Source: Hordeum vulgare subsp. vulgare
Taxonomy: Eukaryota; Streptophyta; Magnoliopsida; Poales; Poaceae
Length of the DNA: 64,000 nucleotides
Direction of reading: 5' to 3'
NCBI RefSeq assembly: GCF_904849725.1
Contig: NC_058522.1
Coordinates: 456,322,844 to 456,386,843 of the forward strand
Shown here: positions 21,952 to 32,082 of the stretch, one piece after another
Position numbering within the stretch: the first letter of the stretch is position 1
How the letters are laid out: each line of letters begins with the position of its first letter
Program-made: the position numbers and the translations under genes
The notes under the pieces: generated by a model
What the model was told of the DNA's origin: nothing
Databases searched by the model: none
Seen by the model: only the letters and a program-made list of their open reading frames with translations

Positions 21952-22353
21952 ATGCCTATTCCGCATCCTCGTCGTCGACTCGGCGGAGGACACCTGCTTG
22001 ATCAGAGGGGCCATGTCCGGGACTGGGCTCCGCCCGGCTGGTATTGGGAGGTGCTACCTTCCGGGGGGCGTAGGTTGCTGAGGAGCCAGCCCGTTGTTGA
22101 CCCGATCCTTGTTTGGTGGCGGTCGCATGGGCCAGTGACGGTGCCGAGGCTTCCGGACACCGCAGAGGTGGTACGTCACCGTGTCAGCGAGGAGGATGAG
22201 CATGTCTGTCGCTACATGGTTGCGTTGGAGGGCAGGTTCGAGCATACCTGGCAGGTTCTTTGGGGATCTCACTGGAGCTATGATCCTGTGATGGTTCCTT
22301 CTCTTTGGGTGTCCACCACCCACGACGATACCCGTCGGGCGCTACGGTTCTAG
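21952..22353 (+). CDS. Trp-rich 133-aa protein of CACTA 2 (unknown function)
   Basis: ATG at 21952 opens an uninterrupted frame to TAG. The N-terminus is Arg/Gly/His-rich (PHPRRRLGGGHLLDQ), then a Trp-rich region follows (DWAPPGWYWEVLPSG, VWWRSHG) and a C-terminal block, GSHWSYDPVMVPSLWVS. No signal peptide or membrane segment is visible. The last 100 codons are conserved in CACTA 1 (7404-7710) at the same place in the element, with few indels, so it is probably a real element gene or a separate 5' exon. It lies about 560 bp upstream of the Ptta/Ulp1 start. I do not recognise the family; an SH3-like or DNA-binding fold is conceivable but not shown. Confidence 0.65.
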   Translation: MPIPHPRRRLGGGHLLDQRGHVRDWAPPGWYWEVLPSGGRRLLRSQPVVDPILVWWRSHGPVTVPRLPDTAEVVRHRVSEEDEHVCRYMVALEGRFEHTWQVLWGSHWSYDPVMVPSLWVSTTHDDTRRALRF

Positions 22354-22917
22354 CTGTATCAGTGATGCTATATGTATGATAGTATTCGAGGAGTATTAGT
22401 GATAATATTCGATGATGTATGGACAAAAGAGATGATGTAGTTTTGCTTATAATTGAATGCATGCTAATTTGAATACTACTTTATTTTACGATTTGGTTTT
22501 GCTTATTGAATGCTCAAATTGGAAAAGTACTCCTACTTTGAATACTATGCAGAAATCTAGGAGTCCCGGGTGGAGCCACGACCCGGGACTAAAGTTGTTT
22601 TGGAACGGAGTTCCTGATAGAATAATTCTTTTTTGGTACCAAGTTCAACAAAGTCCTTTGACACTAGACAATGTGACATATAGAAGGGTAGATGAGATCA
22701 GGAAAAATAGGATCATTTTCTACACATCTAGAATGTCGCCATTTTGTTAAATCCTTAAAGGTTAAGAGAATCCGTTAGACATATTTTAGAGTTTAGGTTC
22801 TAGCCAACACCCGAGACTAAAGGTCCTCCTATATAAAACGACACTTCGAAGTTTCCAACCCCTCTTATATAGTTTGTTAGTTTATTAGTTAATCAAATGT
22901 CCGTTTTTTGCAGAACT
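22354..22917 (+). promoter_or_regulatory. Spacer with a Tnp palindrome and TATA box before the Ptta/Ulp1 gene
   Basis: Contains one palindrome, GGAGTCCCGGGTGG...CCCGGGACTAAAG (about 22559-22594), half-sites near 22805-22823, and TATATAAA at 22830-22837, about 80 bp before the ATG at 22918. TTTTTTGCAG just before the ATG could be a splice acceptor, so the gene may also be spliced from an upstream leader. The 200 bp between palindrome and TATA box look unrelated to either. Confidence 0.6.
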
Positions 22918-25900
22918 ATGGATCCACATATCAGGAACCTCGAAGAGGAAGAACTTCTCGAAGATATAATCAAAGACGGCCCCGGCGTTGAACCAGCTGA
23001 ATCTCCGTCGTCATATCTAAACCCCTCCGGATATGGAATGGAGGTCGACCGACACGAAGATGAAGCCGATGGGGCAGGAGATAGGTCCAATGACGGAGAA
23101 GGTGATAGCTCCACTGATGGAGAAGCCGGTGGAGAAGCCGGTGGAGAAATAATAAAGTCCGGCGAGGTATACATATGAAGTTCGACAATCACTTGTAATA
23201 TGTGAAAAATATTGGAGATAGCTCTATATTGTATACATATACATTCATTTGATGAATGTTTCTCCCTCTTAGGCCTCCACATCGAGCAAAGCTACGAAAC
23301 GAGGCCCGACTAGAAAGTTGGATGCACGGACGCATTACACCTTTGAGGTGATATTGCCTACGGGCGAACCCAAGCTTCCTAAGAATGCTGCTGACACATT
23401 CAAGAAGCAATGCGGAGTTCTCGTTAGAGATCACGTCCCGATCAGCGTTCGGGAGTGGAACAAGCGCAAAGGGGCAGCCGATAGTGACTATGTCGCCGAA
23501 AGGTACAAAGATAATCTTTGGAATGATCTCATGTCACATTTCAACTTGCCAGAATGTGAGAATGAAGACGCCGCAGACAAACTAAGGGCCAAAGTCAAGC
23601 AGTGGACTCTAAAGAAGATGGCCGAACTGTTCTGTAGCTGGAAGAAGAAGCTATGGAAAAACTATCTGAAGACAAATAAAGTGCCAGTATTCGAGGGGTA
23701 TCTAGCCAAGCAGGCGAATCACTGGAAGGCATTTCAAGAGTACAAGGAGTCAGAAGATGCCCAGGCATTATCAGAAAAGAATAAGAAAAATGCCGACAAG
23801 AAGAAATATCACCACAAGCTGGGGCCAGGGGGCTATGAGACTGCCATCCCAAAGTGGGATAAGAAAGAGCAAGATTTGCTAGCTAAAGGCATCATACCTG
23901 AACCACTCCGTGATGAGTGGGAATTGAGAGCAAGAAATTGGTTCCTTGCGCATGGTGGTTCGTACGACGAAGAAACAGGGGACCTCATCTGCAGTGACGG
24001 TCTTAGGATACCCAGGGAGAATTGGAAAAAGATAGTGAAAGAAATTAAGGAGGGAAAAAGAATGTTCACTGCAGATAGAGAGAAAGATTTGCTCACACTG
24101 GTCCTCGGCAATGACGAACATGGAGGACGAACGTGACGCTTCGGTCCTTCTTACCCGTGGTGGCTTGGGTTTGCCAGAGACCAAGACACTTACAGAAGCC
24201 GAGCGAGAGCAAAGAAGCGGCAGCAGGATGAGGAGAATGACAAGTTCAACCAGTTGCTTGCCAGGATTAATGAGCAACAAAAGCAGATTGATGAGCTTAG
24301 AGGAGTAGCGCGCCAGGAAGATCCCGCACTTGATATTACCGGCGCCCCATCTAAGCGGAAAAGCAGCGTGGCTGAATCTGAGGCCCCGCCCGACGATGCA
24401 TGAAGAATGATAGAGGGTGGTCCCGGCTACCCCATGGATGGAATCAGGGAGTCAACATCAAGTGAACTCCATCAGAAATTCAAGAACATATCCATGAAGG
24501 TGGCCGTCGGACAAGCTTTACCTTCTGGCCCTGATGCACGCTCGCATGGCTGTGAGATTCCAGCTGGCTTTGCTAAAGTCGGCGTGGATGAAATCATGGC
24601 GGGGTTTCATGATATGGAGCTCGACATAGCTGGACCCGAAGATGAGAGGACACTCGGAGAAGTACTGGGTGGAGTCATCCTATGGGACAAGAACTACATC
24701 AAGCTTCCAGGCTCGGCCCCAAGGACAACACCACCTCCGAGTCGTCGCAGGTCACCTACACCTCCATCACCTCCAAGCCCTCCACATGACGTCGGCCAGC
24801 ACAACACGAGTCCATCTCGATCACCGCCTCCGGACTTGGGTCGTCCGTCTCCGCCGCCGCCCGCTCCAGATACTAAGCGGAAGCGTGCCAGTAAGAACGC
24901 TTCGCCGATGATTTCTAAGCGACGGAGCCCCCCAAAGCCCAAACTGTCGCCCCTCCCAAAGGTACCTCATGCTAATCTTCCTATCATACCTTATGATCGT
25001 ACCCCCGAGGAAAACGCTAGGATAGCAAAGGAACATCATGATGCGCAGATGAAAAAGAAGGAACCCGAGCCCCGCCCGGAATACACCGAGAAGCAAATAG
25101 CATATGCAAAATACTTCACGACCCTTCCATCACAGTATGACTTACACCATAAGCCTGATGACTATACACGCACATTGCAGAAGGAAGTGAAAAAGAGCAG
25201 ATCACGTGCAAGTGCAAGTGGGAGCAAATCAAGTTCAACTACAAGCAAAAAAAGATCAAACCTTCCTCAGCTTGGACAACAGGCCAAACAGTCGATCCCA
25301 CCCCTCAGGGTGTTACCCGAGAATGTCCCCCCTCTGGTGCAGGGGCAAGATTTGGAATTAGCAAAGAAGTGGGCGAATGAATGGGGTATCCCGGTTGAAG
25401 ACATTCTGGCTTCCCAAGACGACAGGTTACCCAAGGCTATGGTAGCCCCTAAGCCACAGTTTGTCATGGGAGCGCCTTTGGTCAGCAAAGATGATCTCCC
25501 AACAAATATGCGTTACTTGCATACATGGTACTTAAGTGAATCAAAGAATGGAAGAACGATGATCGTGGTGAGTGTCCCAAGGGAGTACTACGGCCGCCCT
25601 GAAGAAATCCATATCGACTTTGATGAACTCTTTCAGATGTACAATGCCGACGCCCTCGACAAATCGCTTATGAGTTGCTATTGTCTGTAAGTTTTTCAAT
25701 TCGTTGTCTACATATAACTTGTTTAGTTATTTCAATTCATTGTCTATATAACTTGTACTCTATTATGCAGAATGAAGATTCTGGATTGTAAAAATAGGAA
25801 CATCCTAAATATTGGGTTTATTGACCCAGATAAAATACATATAGCGACGCTAACTGATAAACCCAAGGACACGGAGGAAAACCTTCTAAGGTTTCTAACA

Positions 25901-26001
25901 CATCAAAATTTCTGTGACCACATACTGTTTCCATACAACTTCAGGTGAGGGTCTTTACTCTATTGTGTCCATTCACTTATAAGTGTAACTGATAAGTTAC
26001 T

Positions 26002-26078
<77 letters not shown>

Positions 26079-26768
26079 GTGCAGCTTCCATTGGATTCTG
26101 TTGGACATTCAAAATATAAGGGGAGAGTTGATGCCTTCGACCCATTATCGAGACCCTTGGAACAGTTCCAAAGCCTGCAGGACATGCTCCAAGGGTAATT
26201 TCAATCATTCTTGCGCTCTATCGGTCTCTTTCGATGATTTTCTGATATATCAATTAATGAAAAACTTAGCAAATCATTATCCTTGTCGGGCAGGGTTTGG
26301 AAGCGGTTCAACTGCGTGAGTCCCGGTATCGAGCCTGAGAAGCTGACCTTTAGAGCGGCTCAGGTAAGTAGTAGTATGATATACCTCTATTTTCAATACA
26401 TTTATAATGCTAGATTATTATTTTGATTATATATATTCTATTCTCGTAAAGTGCGACCAGCAGCCACGGGGGACGCATCTATGCGGATACTATGTTTGCG
26501 AGACCATTCGCACGTTTACCTCTGAGCACAAGGATCACAGATTCGACGTAAGCAATGAACATTCACACCTCTATTTTTACCCGTCATTCTTTGTTATCAT
26601 GATTGATATTCATATTCATCTCCTCTTCTTATATAGTACACGGCCATGAGGGAGAAGTCCCTACCAGACCAATGCGCGATTGCTATTGTAGAGGAGCTTG
26701 CGACCTTTCTGAGGACGGAAGCTATAGATGACAAAGGACGATTTAGTGTAGCTAGGGGCCATTACTGA
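22918..26768 (+). pseudogene. CACTA 2 Ptta/En/Spm protein with C-terminal Ulp1-like cysteine protease
   Basis: Exons inferred from splice signals: 22918-23166, 23273-25686, 25771-25944, 26085-26194, 26294-26363, 26452-26547, 26637-26768. Exon 1 is acidic; exon 2 holds the plant transposase domain (FKKQCGVLVRDHVPI, LKKMAELFCSWK, GGSYDEETGD), a coiled region, a block with GYPMDGI, and a Pro/Ser-rich linker. The last exons give a Ulp1/C48-type fold with FHWILL (His) and LCGYYVCE (Cys). Exon 2 has two in-frame TGA codons (24134-24136, 24401-24403), both where CGA is expected, and the protease exon at 26085 appears shifted by one base. In En/Spm elements the TNP1-like protein binds the subterminal repeats; the protease role is unknown. 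Confidence 0.8.
26004..26075. repeat. (AT)n microsatellite in an intron
   Basis: About 36 uninterrupted AT units lie in the intron before the exon at 26085. Length is likely to vary between individuals. Confidence 0.95.
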
Positions 26769-27009
26769 TGTTGGTCCATGTAATCGAATAGACGGGCTCT
26801 AGTCCCGATAATTCAGATCTCCATATAATTGTATATATATGCTCGCTTGTAAGATAAGTTAATCTTATATATATATATATATATGCATAATTATTTCTAT
26901 TTAGAATTATATGAAAACTAATTCCCGAACACCAAACGAGGCATCACGTTAATCTCCCGAACACCTAAACCCTAAAACCCTAAAACCCAAAAATAAACAA
27001 AATCTGAAA
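26769..27009 (+). other. 3' spacer of CACTA 2
   Basis: AT-rich, with a second short (AT)n run near 26866-26884 and CCCTAAAACCC runs near 26968-26990. No gene seen. Confidence 0.5.
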
Positions 27010-27220
27010 CTCTTTAGTCCCGGTCCGTGTAAAGACCCGGGACTAAAGGGCCTGCCCCTCAGGGCGCTCCGAGGCGCCCACGTTCAGCACCTTTGGTCCC
27101 GGCTTGGAACAGAGCCGGGACTAAAGGTTAGGCCTTTAGTCCCGCCCCTTTGGTCCCGGTTGTTGAACCGGGACTAAAGCCCCTTACGGGCCGGGACTAT
27201 AGGCCCTGTCCCCACTAGTG
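27010..27220 (+). repeat. Right subterminal palindromes and terminus of CACTA 2
   Basis: Inverted pairs TTTAGTCCCGGTCC...GACCCGGGACTAAAGG (about 27012-27048), TTTGGTCCCGGCTT...GCCGGGACTAAAGG (about 27091-27127) and TTTGGTCCCGGTT...AACCGGGACTAAAG (about 27149-27179), then CACTAGTG. Confidence 0.9.
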
Positions 27221-27610
27221 TATGCTACAACCGGCGTCCGAATTTGCTACAACCGGCGTCCAAATTTATTACAAACATCCACTAAAAAAGCTGCATCCCA
27301 TGTTCGTGAGAGTTGCAATCCTGAGTTCGTCGGATTTTTTTACTACAACCGGTGTTGATTTTTGCTACAACCAATATCAATCTTTGCTACAACCGTTCAC
27401 TAAAAAAAGCTACATCCACGTTCTTCAAAGCTGCACCCCGAGTTCGTCGATTCTTTTTTCCTACAACCGATGTCGATTTTTGCTACAACCGGTATCAATT
27501 TTTTCTATAACCGTTCACTAAAAAAGCTACATCCACGTTTGTCGGAGCTGCACCCCAAGTTCGTCGAATTTTTTTGCTATAACCGGTATCAATTTTCGCT
27601 ACAATGATTG
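27221..27610 (+). repeat. GCTACAACCGG-type degenerate tandem repeats
   Basis: Around ten spaced copies of (T)GCTACAACCGGYGTC and CACTAAAAAAGCTRCATCC alternate over 380 bp. Related motifs occur left of CACTA 2 (about 14088-14180), so CACTA 2 landed in this repeat. The family is not recognised; such sequence occurs in some large Triticeae DNA transposons. Confidence 0.65.
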
Positions 27611-29726
27611 CAGCCGGCGTGGAGCGTGGACGCGCGCATGCAGGCGGTCGGAGATGTCGACCTTAAGGAGCATCCCGATGACCGATGCGGGCGACGACGC
27701 AAAGCGGAGGCCAAGTTTAAAGAAGCGAGCGACGTGCAAAGCTCACAGTTGTGATGCAAAGGACAGAGGAAGGGCAAGGAAGAAGACACGGGTCGAGAGG
27801 GATAAGATCTAAACAGCTCAGGATGCGCTAATCAAACGGCCGCGTGATGACCGGCCGAAACGATTGGGCCGGTGCGTCCATGCAGATTACTGCCCTTCTT
27901 TATATATACACGGATTACTGGCCTTCTTTATATATACACGGAGGCACCCACAAACTTATAGAGTAGAGAATTTCTCTTCATCCGTACGTCACACGATCTT
28001 CACTATTTATACAGTCTCTGAACCGTTTATTGCCGCTGGAGCTGGATGATCGCCATACCATAGTAGCAACTGGGTGGAGTAATCAGGTAATGTGGCCGGT
28101 TTGACGGGTGGAGATGGAACCATGCAGCCATGCAGGGACGGTATCGAGAGCGGGGAACCGAGTGGAAGAATCTCGGGGGACAGTGAACTGCTGGGCACTG
28201 AAAGAAGTGTGAAGCAAAGCCCCCACTAGAGATAAAATTTCGAAACCTCCCCAGGCAAGCACTGTGGCAGCAGCTCAGCGATGACACTAGTAGTCCAAAA
28301 CAACACGCACAAACACACACACACTGCACAGCTCTCTCTCTCTCTCTCTGCCTCTTCCCGCCTGCATCATGTCGATGTCTCAGGGGGTGAAATGATGAAA
28401 CGATTCTGTGGAGGGGTAGTAAATGGCGGGCATGGAAGCAGATGCGGACGCTCGCGTGGGTTTCAGTGCCGCCATGGCTGGGTCTAGCTCCCCTTGTCTG
28501 TCTTGGGCCGGCTAGCTCGATCATCATCATCATCATCAAGTAGCCTCTGATCCCTGTACCATCTCGTAGCACTGAAAGCTATGCAGAAAGTTGAATTACT
28601 GCTCCTGCCTGCATGAATGCACCAGCTCCAGAGGGAGAGAGAAAGAAAGAGAGAGAGAGAGAGGAGACACCCTGACCAAGAGGTGAACGGTACAATTCAG
28701 GCAGCAGTCTACCTAGCCTTATCTAGCTACTAGCTAGCTAAGCCTAGCTACATGTCTGCGGAAGCGGAAGCGGAACCGAGTCGCGTCGCCTGTGCTTGTG
28801 ATGCATGCCAATGCTGCACAAGCTGAGCTATAAAGCTAAGAAAGGCTATATGGAGCGAAGCCATGGATGGACTGGACGGAGGGAGGCATGCAGCAGCGCA
28901 GCCGGATCGAAGAAATTTCGGCGCGTGCGTGCGAGAGCGTGCCTGCGTCTGCGTGCATGGAGGCTAGCGCGTTCGCGCGCGTGCGTACGTACTACGGACT
29001 ACGGTACGTAGCCGCGAATGCTGCATGTGGAGCGGCATACTGCGAATGTACGCGCTCTGTGCATGCACAGTAGTGCTCCGGCGTGCATACATTAGCATTA
29101 GTTTAGGTGCAGGCTATGCACGTCGTATGAAGCTCAGACACTGCCACACCCAACACTGAGCTACAATAATATTCGATCGCTGCTCTTCCATCTACAGCAA
29201 GTATCCTTTCCAACAGAGGTAGTGAGGAAAAGAAAAACTGGGAGCAGCAATATTACAATGGGCTGGCTAAACAATTTCATTTCTCCTGCAGCCGCAAAAG
29301 AAACTTCATTTCTCCGGCAATATATAATGGGCTTTACCAGCTCCCGTGGTGTGCGGGTTTCATCTTGGCGTCAGGTCAGGTCACCGCCGATGGATGGACG
29401 GGTGAATGGATCGGTAGTGGTACCGCATCCGCATCAGATACCGCAATGAATTCGGGGCTCGTGGGGTGGGCAGCGGGCAGCGCATTGGTTTCAGGGCAGG
29501 GGCCTTTCGATGGCTTGTCTCTACTCTATGTCGCCTGTACGCAAGTCCTCGGCTTTTGGACGTGCGTGCCAGGATCAAAGCCATTGATGGGTGGCCACTG
29601 CATGTCACAAATTCTGAATGTGTCTGTCTGCTCTCTAGTACTGCACTGTACTGCACTGTACTGTACTGCACCGCACTGCGCTGCTGCAATCAAAGCGCCA
29701 AGTGTGTGGATCTGAACCACCCGTTA
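27611..29726. other. Flank without supported gene
   Basis: Low-repeat sequence with only short chance frames. Visible are a tandem 28-bp duplication with TATA motifs (27885-27940), short (CA)n/(CT)n runs (28307-28350), a CAT run (28517-28538), an (AG)n run (28630-28668) and a CTGTA/CTGCA run (29640-29683). It may be older intergenic DNA. I see no splice-consistent exon series or RNA gene. Confidence 0.5.
27885..27940 (+). repeat. Two tandem copies of a 28-bp unit with TATATATA
   Basis: GATTACTGCCCTTCTTTATA... is followed at once by the same 28 bp with one difference (TGCCC/TGGCC). Each contains TTTATATATACACG, a TATA-like motif. No gene is visible downstream. Confidence 0.85.
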
Positions 29727-30230
29727 GGCCAACTCCAACACGCTGCTCAAACGAACGTCCGTTTTCCTTTTGGATGACAATAAGGACAGCTTCAACTTAT
29801 CGATTCAAACGGGCGGCGTTTTTATTTATTTTTTATTTATTTGGATCAGCCACCCATTTGTCTGATTTTTTTAAATGAATCAGTCAATGCATCCAACGAA
29901 AACAAGTGAATGGTAGCATTGTGATAGTAAAATAATAGGAAAGAGGTTAGTAAGGATGGACCGACGGATTATATAAGTAGAGAGATGTGGGTGAGTGGGT
30001 GGGTTAAATTGGGTCAGATCGGACACATACAGACGACACAGACACAGAAAACATTCGTTTTGTGTCCGTCTGCGACTCAAATATGACCCAAATTTGCGTC
30101 AGAAATGGGTCCGTACGAACGCGAAGCATACACTTTTTGGGTTTGGATCGACGTGTTGGGCATCCACTTTTATCCGCGCAGACCCAAACAAACGCGGACA
30201 GACAATTTGGGTCGCTGTGTTGGAGTTGCT
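29727..30230. repeat. Possible Harbinger-type MITE or internal TIR, 504 bp
   Basis: This segment begins GGCCAACTCCAACACGC and ends, in reverse complement, AGCAACTCCAACACAGCGACC; TTA lies on both sides (29724-29726, 30231-30233). It may be a separate non-autonomous Harbinger element next to or inside the larger one. Non-coding. Confidence 0.45.
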
Positions 30231-30469
30231 TTAAGATGATGTCAGCCGAGATTTACGATCATGTCGGCCATGCGGCCAACGCATGAGTACATTTGGATCG
30301 CATCTCGTCCGTTCGAGATCAACATACAACAAATAATTCAAAGAAGACATGACCAATAGTTCCACATGCGAAAGAGTATTATTACAACTCAATCAAAATA
30401 AACACAATATCAAATACTCTTATAACCCAATCCAAATTTATTTTAATGAAATAAATTGAACAAATAGAT

Positions 30470-31479
30470 CTAGTGATTATCAATGTGAATCCACATGTGC
30501 TCAACCAAGTCATTGTGAAGATGGACATGAGTATGCCAATCACGCAGTTCACGATAAAAGGGGCAAACTGTTCCAAGGTCGCAGTAGGTGCATGTTGAAG
30601 CTCAACATTTTTATCCTTAAAATCAAACCCTTGGTCGTAGATGCTATCATCATGCTCATCCTCCACGATCATATCGTGCATGATCACACAAGCAGCCATC
30701 ACCTTCCAAAGCTTCTGTGTGCTCCATGTCAATGCAGGATTTCGAACGATACCCCATTGAGACTGAAGCACACCGAGAGCACGCTTCACATCCTTCCTAG
30801 CACTCTTTTGCATTTGGGCAAACATTTGTCTCTTCTCCCCTTGCGGACCGGGTATGGTCTTCACAAGAGTGGACCACTGAGGATAGATACCATCAGCTAG
30901 GTAATAGCCCTTCTTGTACCGGTGGCCATTGACCTCAAAGTTAACCTCCCGGGACTCGCCTTTTGCAAGTCTTGTAAATATTGGAGAACGCTAAAAAACA
31001 CTAATATCATTATGAGAACCATCCATGCCGAAGAATGAATGACATATCTATAGATCTTTTGAAATCACAGTTTCAAGTATGACACTGGCACCTTTCACAT
31101 ACCCCATGTACTGCCCCTGCCAAGCAAATGGATAGTTCTTCCACTTCTGGTGCATACAATCGATACTACCAAGCATGACGAGAAAGCCCCTCTCGGCATT
31201 GATCGCCAACAACCGCTCTGTATCAGCGGCATTTGGCTCTCTCAGGTACTCAGGGCCAAACACAACCATCATTGTCTTGCGGAAACTGTACATTGATGGG
31301 AGATATGTGGACTCACTTATACGAACGTACTCATTCACAAGATAACCGGGAATTTCATAAGCAAGCATGCGAATAGCTGCGGAGCATTTTTGGTAAGAAG
31401 AGAAGCCAAGCTTGCTAAGGGCACCCTGCTTGCACTCGAAGTATAGGTCATATGCTATCACTCCCTCCCGAATACGATT
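30470..31479 (-). pseudogene. PIF/Harbinger transposase, C-terminal part
   Basis: Homologous to plant PIF-type transposases (DDE_Tnp_4 / Plant_tran). In order on the minus strand: SSYQKCSAAIRMLAYEIPG, FGPEYLREPNAADTERLL, then GSIDCMH with the first catalytic Asp, LADGIYPQW with the second (about 30892), and DVKRALGVLQ (about 30770), where the family has Glu at the Lys position, so the third catalytic residue is lost. Stops: TAG near 31045 and TAG near 30990; a 1-bp shift near 30565 precedes the true C-terminus, WIHIDNH, with TAG at 30470-30472. A transposase of this type cuts and pastes the element at TWA sites in the nucleus. Confidence 0.88.
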
Positions 31480-32015
31480 TGATGGAGTTATAGTCCCAGG
31501 GTAGGGTCATATGTCTGACCTATAGATCCTACCCAAGGACTACCCTTCATAGAAGACAAGGCCCTTAAACAGTTCCGACTAAACTAAGGACGCCCCCATC
31601 ATCCAGTCGACGACGATCCACTCGGAGCATATCTAGCGTACCGACTGGAATCCACTCTGTACATCGTAACCTCCCAGGAGGGCAACGGTCATACGTCTTC
31701 ATACACCATAATTAGCATTTAAAGCTTACGTTACCTCTAACGCCAGCGTTTACTCGCCACTACTCCACCCCTGTCCATCGGGCCATTATGAAGGGCAGCG
31801 CACTCTATATAAGCCGCCCTTCACCACTGGTACGGGGGTTGGCACTTGCTGTAATCCCACAATACACTCGACACAAAGCTCCCAAGAGCACCAAGACGTA
31901 GGGCTTTTACCTCCACCGTAGAGGGGCCTAAACTCATACATCCTCGCCGTAGCTAAGGCTCTTTCCATATACTTTCGTACCCCATACTTCTACTGTCAGA
32001 CTTATACCCACGACA
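31480..32015 (+). repeat. 5' LTR of the Gypsy element
   Basis: 536 bp, TGATGGAGTTATAG...CCCACGACA, with TATATAA at 31806-31812 as TATA box. TSD CGATT directly before. Confidence 0.95.
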
Positions 32016-32034
32016 GTTGGCGCCCACCGTGGAG
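32016..32034 (+). promoter_or_regulatory. Primer-binding site region of the Gypsy element
   Basis: GTTGGCGCCCACCGTGGAGC directly follows the LTR, a PBS form common in plant Tat-lineage elements; the tRNA is not assigned here. Confidence 0.7.
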
Positions 32035-32082
32035 CAGGCGTCTAAGCAACTTCCGGCGAGTTTGCGATTTCATCTTTTCGTC

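Larger units (their letters stand above)
14214..27220 (+). mobile_element. CACTA DNA transposon 2, complete, 13,007 bp
   Basis: Begins CACTAGTGGAAAACGGGCC and ends CCCCACTAGTG, perfect inverted CACTAGTG termini, flanked by TAT at 14211-14213 and 27221-27223, the 3-bp duplication typical of CACTA elements. Both ends carry TTTAGTCCCGG palindromes. Genes, all on the plus strand: a TNP2-type transposase pseudogene, a 133-codon Trp-rich ORF, and a spliced Ptta/En/Spm gene with a Ulp1-like protease end. The middle holds tandem repeats, a hairpin and long purine tracts. A truncated Angela LTR lies within TNP2. The layout resembles Caspar-type Triticeae CACTA elements. Confidence 0.95.

Noticed and set aside
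28027..28572. 181-codon open frame on the minus strand
   Set aside because: Low-complexity composition (Met and Cys/Val runs from CAT and CA repeats), no domain, and other frames equally open; taken as chance.
28300..28700. CT/GA-rich flank as a microRNA or rRNA/tRNA gene
   Set aside because: Only simple repeats; no cloverleaf, rRNA core or precursor stem with a known mature sequence was seen.
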